A stretch of 64,000 bases of DNA from Dactylorhiza incarnata (lineage: Eukaryota > Streptophyta > Magnoliopsida > Asparagales > Orchidaceae). This document shows positions 11,132 to 20,294 of the stretch, in pieces. The position numbers and the translations under genes are program-made. A model generated the notes under the pieces. The model saw nothing but the letters and a program-made list of their open reading frames with translations, was not told the origin of the DNA and searched no databases. Every line of letters begins with the position of its first letter. The stretch's first letter is position 1. The stretch lies in assembly GCA_033032865.1 (NCBI GenBank), contig JAWHQI010000005.1, positions 7,092,001 to 7,156,000 of the forward strand, in the 5' to 3' direction.

Positions 11132-11496
11132 GAGAGAAAGATCAAGTGCAGAGGGAAACTGCAGGGAAACGATTTCTGTAGGCGCGATCTATTAAGAAAT
11201 AAATTAGAGATTATATAGACCGGAGAATGGGGCACATTTGTGGAGCGACGTTCGGCAAAAACCTAATAAAACAGAAGTCAAAAAGACTCTAGGTCTCCGT
11301 CTGAAGCCGTTCGACAAAAAATATCTTTTTCGTCGACCACCATTCGACAGGTGAAATTTTCTTTATCGATTCTGAAGATAAAGGGTTTCGTCGACCACCG
11401 TTCGACAAATGATATAAATTCGTCGTCCTCCGTTCGACGAATTTTGGGGATAAATAGAAATGTTAATTTTTAACAGATTGAATCTCCATCTATCAT
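11132..11496 (-). other. Spacer between pol and the extra ORF of element J, with TTCGWCGAA motifs
   Basis: It separates the RNase H end from the extra ORF. Between about 11245 and 11445 there are four or more TTCGTCGA/TTCGACAA-type inverted motifs, often paired as TTCGTCGA-CCACC-GTTCGACAA. A splice acceptor or internal promoter for the extra ORF could lie here, but none can be pointed to with confidence. Confidence 0.55.
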
Positions 11497-13135
11497 TCAT
11501 ATTTGATTTATAAAGAAGATATGCTTCTTTTCATCCAATGGCTTGGTGAAAATGTCAGCTCTTTGTAAATCAGTAGGAATAAATTGTAGGCAAATTTTAT
11601 TTTTATCCACATTATCCCTAAGGAAGTGGTGCCTAATTTCTATATGTTTTGTCCTACTATGGAGAACTGGATTTTGTGCTATAGATATTGCACTTGTATT
11701 GTCACAAAATATAGTTGAATTATTTAAGTTGAGACCATAGTCTAGAAGTTGATTTTGTATCCACAACATCTGTGAGCAGCAACTGCCAGCAGCCATATAT
11801 TCAGCCTCAGCTATTGATGTAGACACAGATGTCTGCTTTTTACAAAACCAAGACACAAGCCTATCACCAAGAAACTGAGAAGTTCCTGATGTGCTTTTCC
11901 TGTCTACTCTGCATCCAGCATAATCTGAATCTGAGAATCCAGTTAATTCAAATTCAGATGCTGTTGGATACCAAAGTCCTAGATTAGGGCAACCCTTTAT
12001 ATATCTCAAAATCCTTTTTGATAAAATTAAGTGAGATTCTTTGGGGTCAACTTGAAACCTAGCACAAATACAGGTAACAAACATTATGTCAGGCCTACTA
12101 ACTGTTAAATAAAGTAGTGAGCCAACAATTGCTCTATATACTTTTGAATCAACAGGTTTCCCTGATTCATCATTGTCAACAACAACATTTGAGGGCATGG
12201 GTGTTTTCATGGTGGAAGAATCAGACATACCAAACCTTTTCACTAATTCCTTAGCATACTTAGATTGGGATATGAAGATTCCATTTGGAGTTTGCTTCAC
12301 TTGAAGACCAAGGAAGTATGATAGCTCACCCATACTACTCATTTCAAATTTAGATTGCATTAGATTAGAAAATCTTTTGCACAAATTTGAATCAGTAGAG
12401 CCAAAAATAATGTCATCTACATATATTTGAACTAGCAAAGTTTGATTTTTATGTATCTTGAAAAATAGGGTTTTATATACTATGCCCCTACAGAAATTGT
12501 TTTCCAAAAGAAAACTAGCTAAAGTCTCATACCATGCTCTAGGAGCTTGTTTGAGACCATAAAGAGCTTTCTTAAGCTTAAATACAAAGGAGGGTTGAGT
12601 TGGAGAGATGAAACCTGGTGGTTGTTCCACATAGACTTCTTCTTTAATTTCTCCATTTAAGAATGCACTCTTCACATCCATTTGAAATACTTTGAACTTT
12701 TTGTATGCAGCAAATGCAAGAAAGATTCTGATTGCTTCAAGTCTTGCAACAGGAGCAAATGTCTGATCATAATCAATGCCTTCTTCCTGTGAATATCCTT
12801 GAGCTACCAGTCTTGCTTTATTTCTCACAATGTTGCCTTGTTCATCTAGCTTGTTCCTGAAGACTCATTTAGTGCCAATAACTGGATGGCCCTTTCGTCT
12901 TGGAACCAAATCCCAAACCTTGTTCCTTTCAAACTGGTTGAGCTCCTCTTGCATTGCAAGAATCCAATTTGGATCTTGTTCTGCATCTGTTATAGTTTGA
13001 GGTTCAACTTGTGATAGGAAACAAGTTTGCATCTGATTTTGATGTAGTTGATGCCTTGTTTGAACACCTGCTGAAATATCTCCAATTACTTGTGATATTG
13101 GATGATCTCTAACTGTGATGTGGTCAACAGTTGGA
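11497..13135 (-). pseudogene. Reverse transcriptase and RNase H of element J (Copia RVT_2)
   Basis: The main open frame (12828-11497) carries the Copia RT core: [45 protein letters not shown] and the catalytic YVDD at about residue 138. The RNase H part follows ([54 protein letters not shown]). The RT frame extends upstream to about 13135 through an in-frame TGA at 12867-12865, where a Trp codon is expected. The C-terminal end diverges just after FTKPL. The enzyme core itself looks complete. It would have copied element RNA to DNA in virus-like particles. Confidence 0.85.
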
Positions 13136-13140
13136 GTTGG

Positions 13141-14210
13141 TTAAGCAATGATTTCTTCTTGGGGAATTTGATTAGCTGTCACTTGAATTGACTTGTCAGC
13201 AAGATCTTCTGGATGATCTTCTTCTTCACTATCTTCAAGTGTTTGAGTTGTGGGAGGTGAAGAATCTCCTTTCTCTAGATTTAGCTCACTTAGCTCTCCA
13301 CATAAATCTGATACCTGCAAGGTATTTATGGTAGAGGTGGTATTCCTCTCCTCATTCAATAGGTTAGATTCATCAAAAGAAACTTGCATGGACTCCTCTA
13401 TTTTAAGAGTAGATTTGTTGTAGACTCTATATGCCTTACTAGATAGAGAGTATCCAAGGAATATGCCTTCATCTGCTTTAGCTTCAAACTTCCTTAGATA
13501 TTTCTTATCATTGTTATGCACATAGCATTTACAACCAAAAATATTAAAATAGCTAACCTTAGGCATTTTATTCTTGAGTAGTTCATAGGGAGTCTTACCC
13601 TTAAGCTTATGTATCAGGCTCCTATTAAACACATAATTTGCTGTGTTCACTGCCTCTGCCCAAAAGGAGAGTGGCAAATGAGCATCAGTAAGCAATGTAG
13701 TTGCTGATTCAATTAATGTTCTATTTTTCCTTTCAGCAACCCATTTTGTTGAGGGCTTCTAGGAGGAGAGAAACACTGCCTGATCCCTTCTTTTCCACAG
13801 AATTCTCTCATCAGAAGAGACTCAAACTCAGTACCATGATCACTTCTGATCAATGCAACTAGAGTAGAGTACTCAGTCTTGATGGACCTGAGAAAGTCTG
13901 TTAGAACTTTGAAAGTGTCAGACTTGTTCCTAAGAAAGAACACCCAAGTGAATCTTGAGAAGTCATCTACAATAACTAAAGAATAATGCTTCCCTCCTAA
14001 GCTCTGTATAGCAGTAGGTCCAAAAAGATCTAAATGCAATAAGTACAGAATCCTAGGCGAATCACTCTTGGATAAAGATTTGAAACTACTTCTAGTTTGC
14101 TTACCTAACTCACAAGCGCTGCAAAGTCCTTACTTCTTGTATGAACCAGAAGGCAGTCCTCTGACAAGATTGTCCTTAGAAAGCTTAGAAATAGTCATAA
14201 GGTTAATGTG
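13141..14210 (-). pseudogene. Integrase of element J (broken Copia IN)
   Basis: The N-terminal part has a Cys-rich zinc-binding region around 14100-14140 (CSAC). The catalytic core follows: DLFGP, IVDDFSRFTWVFF, RSDHGTEF and SPQQNG. A one-base change near 13745 shifts the frame just before the third catalytic residue; in the next frame the expected AERKNRTLIE is present, so the Glu survives. The core continues at 13695-13141 (SFWAEAVNTANYVFNR, FGCKCYVHN, FLGYS). At least two stops and one frameshift make it inactive as it stands. Confidence 0.8.
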
Positions 14211-14648
14211 TCATAGCCTTTTATGCCATAGTTCATTTGTCTTACTTATTGAATTAAATAGACAGATGTCAGTATTGGCAGAGTCAAAATTGACCAGATA
14301 AATATTTCCTTGTCTAATACCAGATAATACATTTTTATTTTTATTATTGGTAATAAGACATTGGGAAGGGTTAAAGGTTACCTGATAACCTTCATCACAT
14401 AACTGGCTTATGCTGATGAGGTTATGCTTGAGGCCTTTGACATATGATACTTCTTTGAATGTGACTGCTCCAACTTTGACTTGTCCATACCCTTTTGTCT
14501 GTCCACAGTTGGAGTCTCTAAAGACAACTTTGGGTTCAAGCTTTGCCTTATAATTGCTTAGGTTGGTCTTGTTTCCTGTCATGTGTTTTGAGCATCCACT
14601 ATCCAAGTACCAATATTCTTTTATCCTTGGATAGCTGTGTACCTGCAA
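14211..14648 (-). pseudogene. Aspartic protease and GAG-pre-integrase domain of element J
   Basis: The frame contains WYLDSGCSKHMTG, the Asp-Ser-Gly active site typical of SIRE-like Copia proteases. It is followed by VKGLKHNLISISQLCD and ends at LWHKRL, the GAG-pre-integrase signature. The stop at 14211 is TGA where Arg (CGA) would normally continue into HINLM, so a single C-to-T change explains it. The protease releases gag and pol products; the break lies downstream of its active site. Confidence 0.85.
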
Positions 14649-14663
14649 AGACAGAAAAATAAA

Positions 14664-15182
14664 CTAGTTGTTTTTGACCCATACTACCTTGGGTCCATTT
14701 GTTTGTCCACAATATTCAAAAATAAAGGACATTTCAGGCTGATCCTTGTAGCCTTGTGGATGATATCTCCTTGGAGGTATAATCCATTCAGTAAAAGGAT
14801 TTTTAGTGTGTTGAGAATTAGAATTCCTGAAATTCTGTGTATAGTATCTGTTCGACAAATCTGGGTAAATTCGTCGAGCGTCGTTCGAAGAATGTGCATG
14901 ATTTTGTCGAGCGCCGTTCATATGATAACTATACTGAAAATCTGTTTTCAGTTTTCGTCGATCTCCGTTCGACAAATTTGAATCTTTTCGTCGAGCTTCG
15001 TTCGACGAATTCTTCTGAATTCTCTTATTCTTAACAGACGTGCTTCGAATGACTTTATTTGCTTCTACAGCCTCTTTGCCTTTAGCAGATATGAATTTTA
15101 TGGGTGTAGACAATAAATTCTTCCTAACTAGAGGTGGCTCACTTGATGAAGCACCCAAGCCCAGTTTGCTATTGACTAGCAT
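14664..15182 (-). pseudogene. Gag-protease linker of element J carrying in-frame palindromes
   Basis: This frame is offset by one base from gag and ends at the degenerate motif GPKVVWVKNN, the usual SIRE linker before the protease. Residues about 55-120 are built from repeated Ser-Ser-Asn-Glu/Asp-Ala-Arg-Arg and Leu-Ser-Asn-Gly-Asp-Arg-Arg units, encoded by the palindromes described in the next entry. Apart from that insert the sequence is Ser-, Asn- and Lys-rich. Confidence 0.6.
14850..15012. repeat. Cluster of hairpin motifs inside coding sequence of element J
   Basis: Three to four copies of an inverted repeat occur here. The best copy (about 14988-15010) has 8-bp arms, TTCGTCGA and TCGACGAA, around a 7-bp loop. 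Weaker copies lie near 14953-14977, 14910-14925 and 14865-14890. The same motif recurs in LTRs of elements I and K. Here it is translated in frame without creating a stop. Confidence 0.75.
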
Positions 15183-15279
15183 TAACTGTGCTTGTTATGT
15201 CCATCAGTTTGATACTTCTCCCATTTAGGGATTCTTCAAACTTCTTGGCTTCAGACAACTTGTTCTCAATGAGAACAAT

Positions 15280-16734
15280 CTATTCCCTAGAGGCAGCCAA
15301 ATCATTTTTAAGTTTTATATTCTCTTCACTTATAATTTTCATGCCAGCTAACTTATTTCTGAGTGAGATTATTTCTTTCTCAGATTTCAGTAAGTCTAAG
15401 CAAAGAGCTTTGAATTCAGCCTTGAATTCAACTGAAGTAAAATCAAATTGAGACAATACCCGATCTGCATCATCTTCCGCTTCAGAGTCTGATTTTTCCT
15501 TATCAGAATTATGTCCTGAGGTATTGATAGACATCATGCAGAATGTTCTTTCTTCTTCATCATCACTGGAGCTGGATGAGGAAGCATATCCTGACTCACT
15601 GCCTGAGTCATATATTGCAATCAGACATTTGTCATTTTCATTTGATTTTTCTTCATCACCATCAGATGAACTGGATGATGGTTCAGATTCAGTTTCACTC
15701 CAGGATTCTGCAATGAATCCTCTTCCCTTCTTTTTGTGCTTATGTGAGGAAGATTTGCTGGAGCTTATTTTCTCCTCTTTCTCCTTTTTCTTTTCTTTCC
15801 TTTTCTCTTCTGGACATTCTGTCAGGCAGTGTCCAGGTTTCCTGCAACCATAACAAATAACTTCTTTAGGAGTTGATTTGTCATACCTTTGCTTTTCTCT
15901 TGATCTGGACTCCTTCTTTCTGAAGTCCTTCTTTGCCATTTTGTAGAATCTGTTTGCTAAGAGACTCATAAACTCCTCATCTTGTGGAGTCTTTTCTTCT
16001 TCTGCATCAGCTGCTTTGAAATCTATGCTCTTTTCTTTCTTTGTTGCTGGAGATGTAGTGGATGATTCTGCTTCCCTGGACTTGATGAGCTGCTCATAAG
16101 ATTTGAGTTTGCCCAACAAAGCTTCAGTGGTAATCTCATTCAGACTTCTGGCTTCCTTGATTGGCCAGATTCTAGAATCCCATGGGCTGGGGAAGCACAT
16201 TAGAATTTTATCATTTATTTCAGTGATAGATATCACTTTGTCTAGAGATTTCAGCTCATTAATTATGAGACTGAGTCTGTTGTACATGTCAGCCATTGTC
16301 TCTGTGTCTCCTTTCTTGAAGTTTTCATACAGAGAGATCAAGTGTGAACTTCTGTCTTTTCTTTCATCTGCAGAACCTGCAACCATGTTATTTAGTGAAA
16401 TCCAAATTTCTCTAGCTAAAGTACATTCAACCACTTTTTGGAATATGTCATCAGACATGGTTTGAGCCAATATGTTCATGGATTTAGCATTTGCACTTCT
16501 TTGCTTCTTCTGAGTTTCTGTCCACTCAGGAGGTGGGACAGCTTGATTGTCTCCTGTAGCTTCAGTGCTGGTTGATGTTGTAGGTGTTGGAGGCCCTGTC
16601 AGAATAACATTGAAAATTTCTTCATCAATAGAGTTCATATAAAGCCTAATCCTTGCTTTCTAGAGTGCAAACTTGCTAAGATTGCACATTGGAGGTCTTG
16701 TGCTTGAGTACTCCTTGTTCTGTCGAGTGGCGTT
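15280..16734 (-). pseudogene. Gag of element J (Copia UBN2-type with CCHC knuckle)
   Basis: The frame 16638-15280 includes SIDEEIFNVILTGPPTPT, a central UBN2-like helical domain (residues about 45-190), a CCHC knuckle at about residue 262 (CX2CX4HX4C, CYGCRKPGHCLTEC), then basic and acidic Ser-rich stretches and a coiled-coil C-terminus. The native N-terminus continues upstream of the ATG at 16638: across a TAG at 16662-16660 (Trp expected) the frame reads STRPPMCNLSKFAL, the normal start of this gag. Recognisable gag ends near 16735. The product would form the virus-like particle. Confidence 0.8.
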
Positions 16735-17657
16735 CGACGAATGTCTAGCTTCGTTCGACGAATTTGTCTCAGCAGACTGAAGTATTATAGCCAGTTCCAG
16801 CGCTCGACAAATTCTGAGCAGCGTTCGACAAATGGCGAGTAGCGTTCGACGAATTCCAGCCAGAGCTCGACAAATTCTGTATTAAAGCTCAGTTCGACAA
16901 ATCCAAGTCCAGATTATTTATATCAGTTGTTTGTCAATACTCTGAACACAGATCGACGACTCCGGCGGATATATTCAATACTTTTAGAAGTATTCAAGGC
17001 AGGCAAGTAAGGATATTATATTATTCAAATATATTCCTTATTTCCTTTGTTCCAAGACAAAGATAGCCGTTGACATTTAATGCTAAGGAGTTTTTCATGG
17101 CTAAGGAATTAAAGGACCTGACAAAATCGTTTTGTCTTTGTTGTTATTCCAAGAAAGAATTAAAGACGGATTATTCTATTCCAAAAATAGAATATATCAA
17201 AGACAGACATTATTGTCTTACCTCTCTCGACAGAATTCAAATTAGCATTCTTGCATAATACAGATAACAACAAGGATAGAGAAAGAGAAGAAGAACATTC
17301 AGTCTATTACTCTCAGTCTTCTTCTTCTTCCTTAAGCAGCACCCATCTTCTTTCTGAGAACAGCATCTTCAAGATCCATCTCTCAGATATTCTGTTGCAA
17401 GTTCAAGTCTTCTACAAGAGCAACAAGGAATCTGAAGAACTTGTTCTTCCAGATCTATCTGCTACAGAAGATTTGAGTCTTCAAGAGAAAGCTTCTCCAT
17501 CATCTGTCAATTACTTTAACCAGACAGGGGGAGCTTTACAACAAAGTCCACTAGAGTCTTCTCTAAGCCTCTTGACAGAGAAGAACACTATAACCTTTTC
17601 TCACATCTCTTGTACAGGGTTAATACTCCCTTCAAAAGTGTAGTTCCTTGGTGGCAA

Positions 17658-17765
17658 GACACCTGATCAAAAAATCATGTTGGTTTTGAGCACCTGATCA
17701 AAAGCTCTCTGGTGTGTGGACACCTGATCAAAATCACCTTGGTGTTAGGGCACCTGATCAACCCT
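17658..17765 (+). repeat. Short tandem repeats with core CACCTGATCAA
   Basis: Four spaced copies lie about 30-35 bp apart, directly before the insertion point of element A. A comparable block with ATCAAAAGATCT occurs at the matching position of the E LTR (47920-48110). Confidence 0.7.
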
Positions 17766-17766
17766 C

Positions 17767-17771
17767 CTAGT
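17767..17771. repeat. Target-site duplication of element A, left copy (CTAGT)
   Basis: CTAGT directly precedes the 5' LTR start TGTACAACCC and recurs exactly at 24513-24517 after the 3' LTR end TTTCAACA. Confidence 0.92.
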
Positions 17772-18770
17772 TGTACAACCCTGTATTCGCCGAGTAGGTT
17801 GCCGGGACCTAAGAGTTCATCAGGGCCTCGTTTGTGGTATGATCCAAGACAGAGAGAAAGGAGGGAGAACGGTAGAGGCAGAAACCTCCCGCTCGTCCAG
17901 CTAGAGTAAGAGGCAAGTGAGGGGGCGAGAGGAGGAGGGGCGGGTGCCCCCCTCTCGCCCTCGCCCAGCAAGGGGGGAGAGGAGGAGGGGCGGGCGCCCC
18001 CCTCTCTCGCCCTCGCCCAGCAAGGGGGCGAGAGGAGGAGGGGTGGGCGCCCCCCTCTCTCGCCCTCGCCCAGCAAGGGGGCGAGAGGAGGAGGGGCGGG
18101 TGCCCCCATCTCGCCCTCGCTAAGTGAGGGTGCGAGAGGAGGAGGGGCGGGTGCCCCCCTCTCGCCCTCGCCCAGCAAGGGGGGGAGAGGAGGAGGGGCG
18201 GGTGCCCCCCTCTCGCCCTCGCCCAGCAGGTAGGCGGAGAGGGGGAGGGGCGGCTCGCCCCCACCTCTCGCCCAGGGCAGCCCCCCTCTCGTCCAGTTTT
18301 TACTATTCCAGTCCAGTTTTGGCTATTCGCAGTCCAGTGGTCTGCGTTTAGCGCTTCAGAACAGCGGGATTCGGCTATCCGCAGCCCAGTTCAAGGGTAT
18401 TTTGGTAATCTGGCAGACCAATTTTTGGCTATTTGCAGCCCAACTTCAGGAATCCTATAAATAGGACCAAGGGGGCACCATTTGAGGAGGACTAATCCTA
18501 GGCTAGCTCTCTCTCTCCCTCCCTCTCCAAATCTCTCTCTAGGGGGTGAGGAGAGCCTCCAGTGGTGCCCAAGCCTAGTAGTGGCTTGGGAGGGGAAGTT
18601 CCTAAGGGACTTCCGGGTATGTGGCGGGACCTCCCCACTAGGCCCTTGGTCCAGTTCTTAGTTCCAACACCTTCAACCTAGACCTCTCCCTTGGGGGAAG
18701 TAAGGGTTGGTCGCCCCTCAGCTTGCTGAGGGCCCCGAACTCCACAGAAGCCGAGATATTGGTTTCAACA
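17772..18770 (+). repeat. 5' LTR of element A
   Basis: It begins TGTACAACCCTG and ends GGTTTCAACA. A TATA box (TATAAATA) lies at 18456-18463. About 200 bp upstream of it, at 17918-18255, are roughly seven hairpin units. A 5-bp CGCAG difference from the 3' LTR occurs near 18305. Confidence 0.93.
17918..18255. repeat. GC-rich hairpin minisatellite in the U3 of element A
   Basis: About seven units of 49-54 bp. Each has inverted arms GGGCGAGAGG and CCTCTCGCCC around a G-rich then C-rich centre. The long open frames on both strands here are by-products of the repeat. The 3' LTR carries the same block at 23657-23990. Confidence 0.9.
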
Positions 18771-18819
18771 TTTATAGTGTGGTGAGCGTGGAGTGTGACC
18801 GATTCAAGAAACTCTTAAG

Positions 18820-20161
18820 ATGAGCTCCATGGACGGAGGTGGAGGAGGTTCCGACCCAAGTCACTCGCACCCCCGGTGGCTGGAGTGACGTTGGAGATGT
18901 TTGAAAATCTCAGGCGGGAGGTCATGCAAACCTTGCAGGTGGCTTTCGACTCGATAACCGAAAGCAGGAGAGAAAGTGGACAGGAGGTCTCGCCTCATCA
19001 GGTTGGCGAGAGCACCCTCGGGCAGCCAACCAGGAAGGAGGTGCCGGGAGGGGGCGAGTGGGGAGGCGCCAGGCCCCCACTCGCCCAGCCCCAAGGGGGC
19101 GAGTGGGGAGGCACCAGGCCCCCACTCGCCCAGCCCCAAGGGGGCGAGTGGGGAGGCGCCAGGCCCCCACTCGCCCAGCCCCAAGAGGGCGAGTGGGGAG
19201 GCGCCAGGCCCCCACTCGCCCAGCCCCAAAGGGGGGCGAGCACGAGAGGTCCCTTTTGTGAGCTGATCCTCTCGGCCCCGATTCCGGAGGTGTTCAAGGG
19301 GGCGAGGATGTCTCACTACTTCGGCAAGGATGACCCCATCTTACACCTGCAGTGGTTTGAAGACATGGTCTCCATCATGCCCATGTCAGACGCTTTCAAA
19401 TGTCGACTCTTCGTGACAACTCTGAAGGAGAAGGCTAGAGATTGGTTCCACTAGCTCCCTGCGGGATCCATCTATGCCTTTGAAGACTTGCGTCGAGGCT
19501 TCCTGCTACGCTTCTCGACGTTAAGGAAGAGGAAGAAAGATGCCGAAGCACTTTTCAAGATCAAACAAGAGCCAGAAGAGTCGCTGTCTCACTATCTGGA
19601 ACGGTTCAGGGAGGAGGTTCTCCTCGTCCAAGAAGTGCCTGGGTACACCCTCAAGCTCGCCTTCATGGTGGGGCTGCGGGAAGGCTTCTTCAAGATGGAC
19701 CTCAAGAGAAGAGCTCCTTTGTCCTTTGAGGAGTTGATGGAAAGGGTGGCAGAAGAAGTTGAAAGTGAGGAGGCCAACCCGGAGTTCACAAGAAGGCTGG
19801 CCAAGCTGAGTGAGCCAGAGGCAAGGCAGCAGGGGGGAGAGTAAAGGCCCCCAAGAGGAAGTTCGACCAGGAGGAAGACAACTTCCAAGAAGAGGGGACC
19901 GACCTCCCAGGATGGAGGCAGGGACCGAAAGCACCCTCTCCACCACCCCAACAAGCCATGGTGATCGACCACAGAAGAAGAAGAAATCGTAGGGGAGGAA
20001 GAAGGGGCGTCCGAGTGGAGTTACCTTACTGTGACTTCCATCAGGAGGAAGGCCACGCGACATCCGCCTGCCCTGAGTTCTTGGAAATGAGGGAGGCGAG
20101 GGGCCCGAGGCCGCAGCGTCAACAACCAGAGGAGGTCGAGGAGGACCATGCCTGGGAGTAG
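18820..20161 (+). pseudogene. Broken Tat-type gag of element A
   Basis: Translation would start at ATG 18820 (MSSMDGGGGGSDPSHS, matching the start of F's gag at 50655). A one-base loss near 18873 shifts the frame, which is then open to 19454. This stretch includes four 15-residue GGEWGGARPPLAQPQ repeats and a gag core (MSHYFGKDDPILHLQWFEDM ... KARDWFH). A TAG at 19452-19454, where Gln is expected, breaks it. The same frame continues at 19488-19844 (FLLRFSTLRKRKKDAEALF, SLSHYLERFREEVL, FMVGLREGFF). A further shift leads to a knuckle, CDFHQEEGHATSAC (CX2HX4HX4C), near 20028-20070, and a stop at 20161. No protease follows. Confidence 0.85.
19048..19233 (+). repeat. Four in-frame 45-bp hairpin repeats within gag of element A
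   Basis: The period is exactly 45 bp (15 codons). Each unit has arms GGGCGAGTGGGG and CCCCACTCGCCC, so the coding repeat is also a hairpin. Element F carries about eight copies at the same place (50893-51253). Confidence 0.92.
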
Positions 20162-20294
20162 AAGTCCGAGTCCCGGTCTCTGTGCTTTGTTTTTTCCTTG
20201 AGTCCATGTAGTAGGAGGGAGTGTTTTCATACTTAGTTTTTTTTTTCATGTAACCGGATGACTAATGCAATAAAAGTTCTTTTCAAGGTATTTG
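20162..20294 (+). other. Short spacer between gag and the 80-bp array in element A
   Basis: It contains T-rich runs (around 20188-20196 and 20236-20246) and AATGCAATAAAAG, which could act as a polyadenylation signal. No protease or other pol domain begins here. Confidence 0.5.

Larger units (their letters stand above)
8065..16735 (-). mobile_element. Element J: SIRE/Maximus-like Copia retrotransposon, 5' end missing
   Basis: In minus-strand order it carries gag with a CCHC knuckle, an aspartic protease (DSG), a GAG-pre-integrase domain, integrase, an RT with a YVDD motif, RNase H, a 920-codon extra ORF, a polypurine tract and the first part of a 3' LTR. An ORF after pol is a hallmark of the SIRE lineage. 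No 5' LTR or primer-binding site was found to the right of gag; similarity stops near 16735, where LTR-like plus-strand DNA begins. Confidence 0.8.
16736..17771 (+). repeat. LTR-like segment (plus orientation), left part of the K 5' region
   Basis: Joined across the element A insertion with 24513-24778, this reads like the downstream part of a SIRE-type LTR. It carries TTCGWCGAA motifs (about 16720-16930), a transcribed-looking CT/GA-rich zone (17250-17640), a CACCTGATCAA repeat block, and then the tail with GGTGGTAGAAGAG and CTATTCACC...CCTCTAGAG. A similar order occurs in the LTRs of K (26854-28814) and E. No TG start was found, so the upstream part is missing. By eye it is closer to the LTR of E than to the 3' LTR of K. 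Confidence 0.5.

Noticed and set aside
13713..14039. Apparent loss of the third catalytic residue (Glu to Lys) in the J integrase
   Set aside because: The Lys-containing end is out of frame. A one-base shift near 13745 restores AERKNRTLIE in the next frame, so the Glu codon is still present.
17809..18351. Several long open frames on both strands rich in Arg, Gly and Pro
   Set aside because: They are by-products of the GC-rich hairpin minisatellite, whose composition avoids stop codons in all frames. The same applies to 23244-23974, 18922-19316 (minus strand) and 50772-51236 (minus strand).
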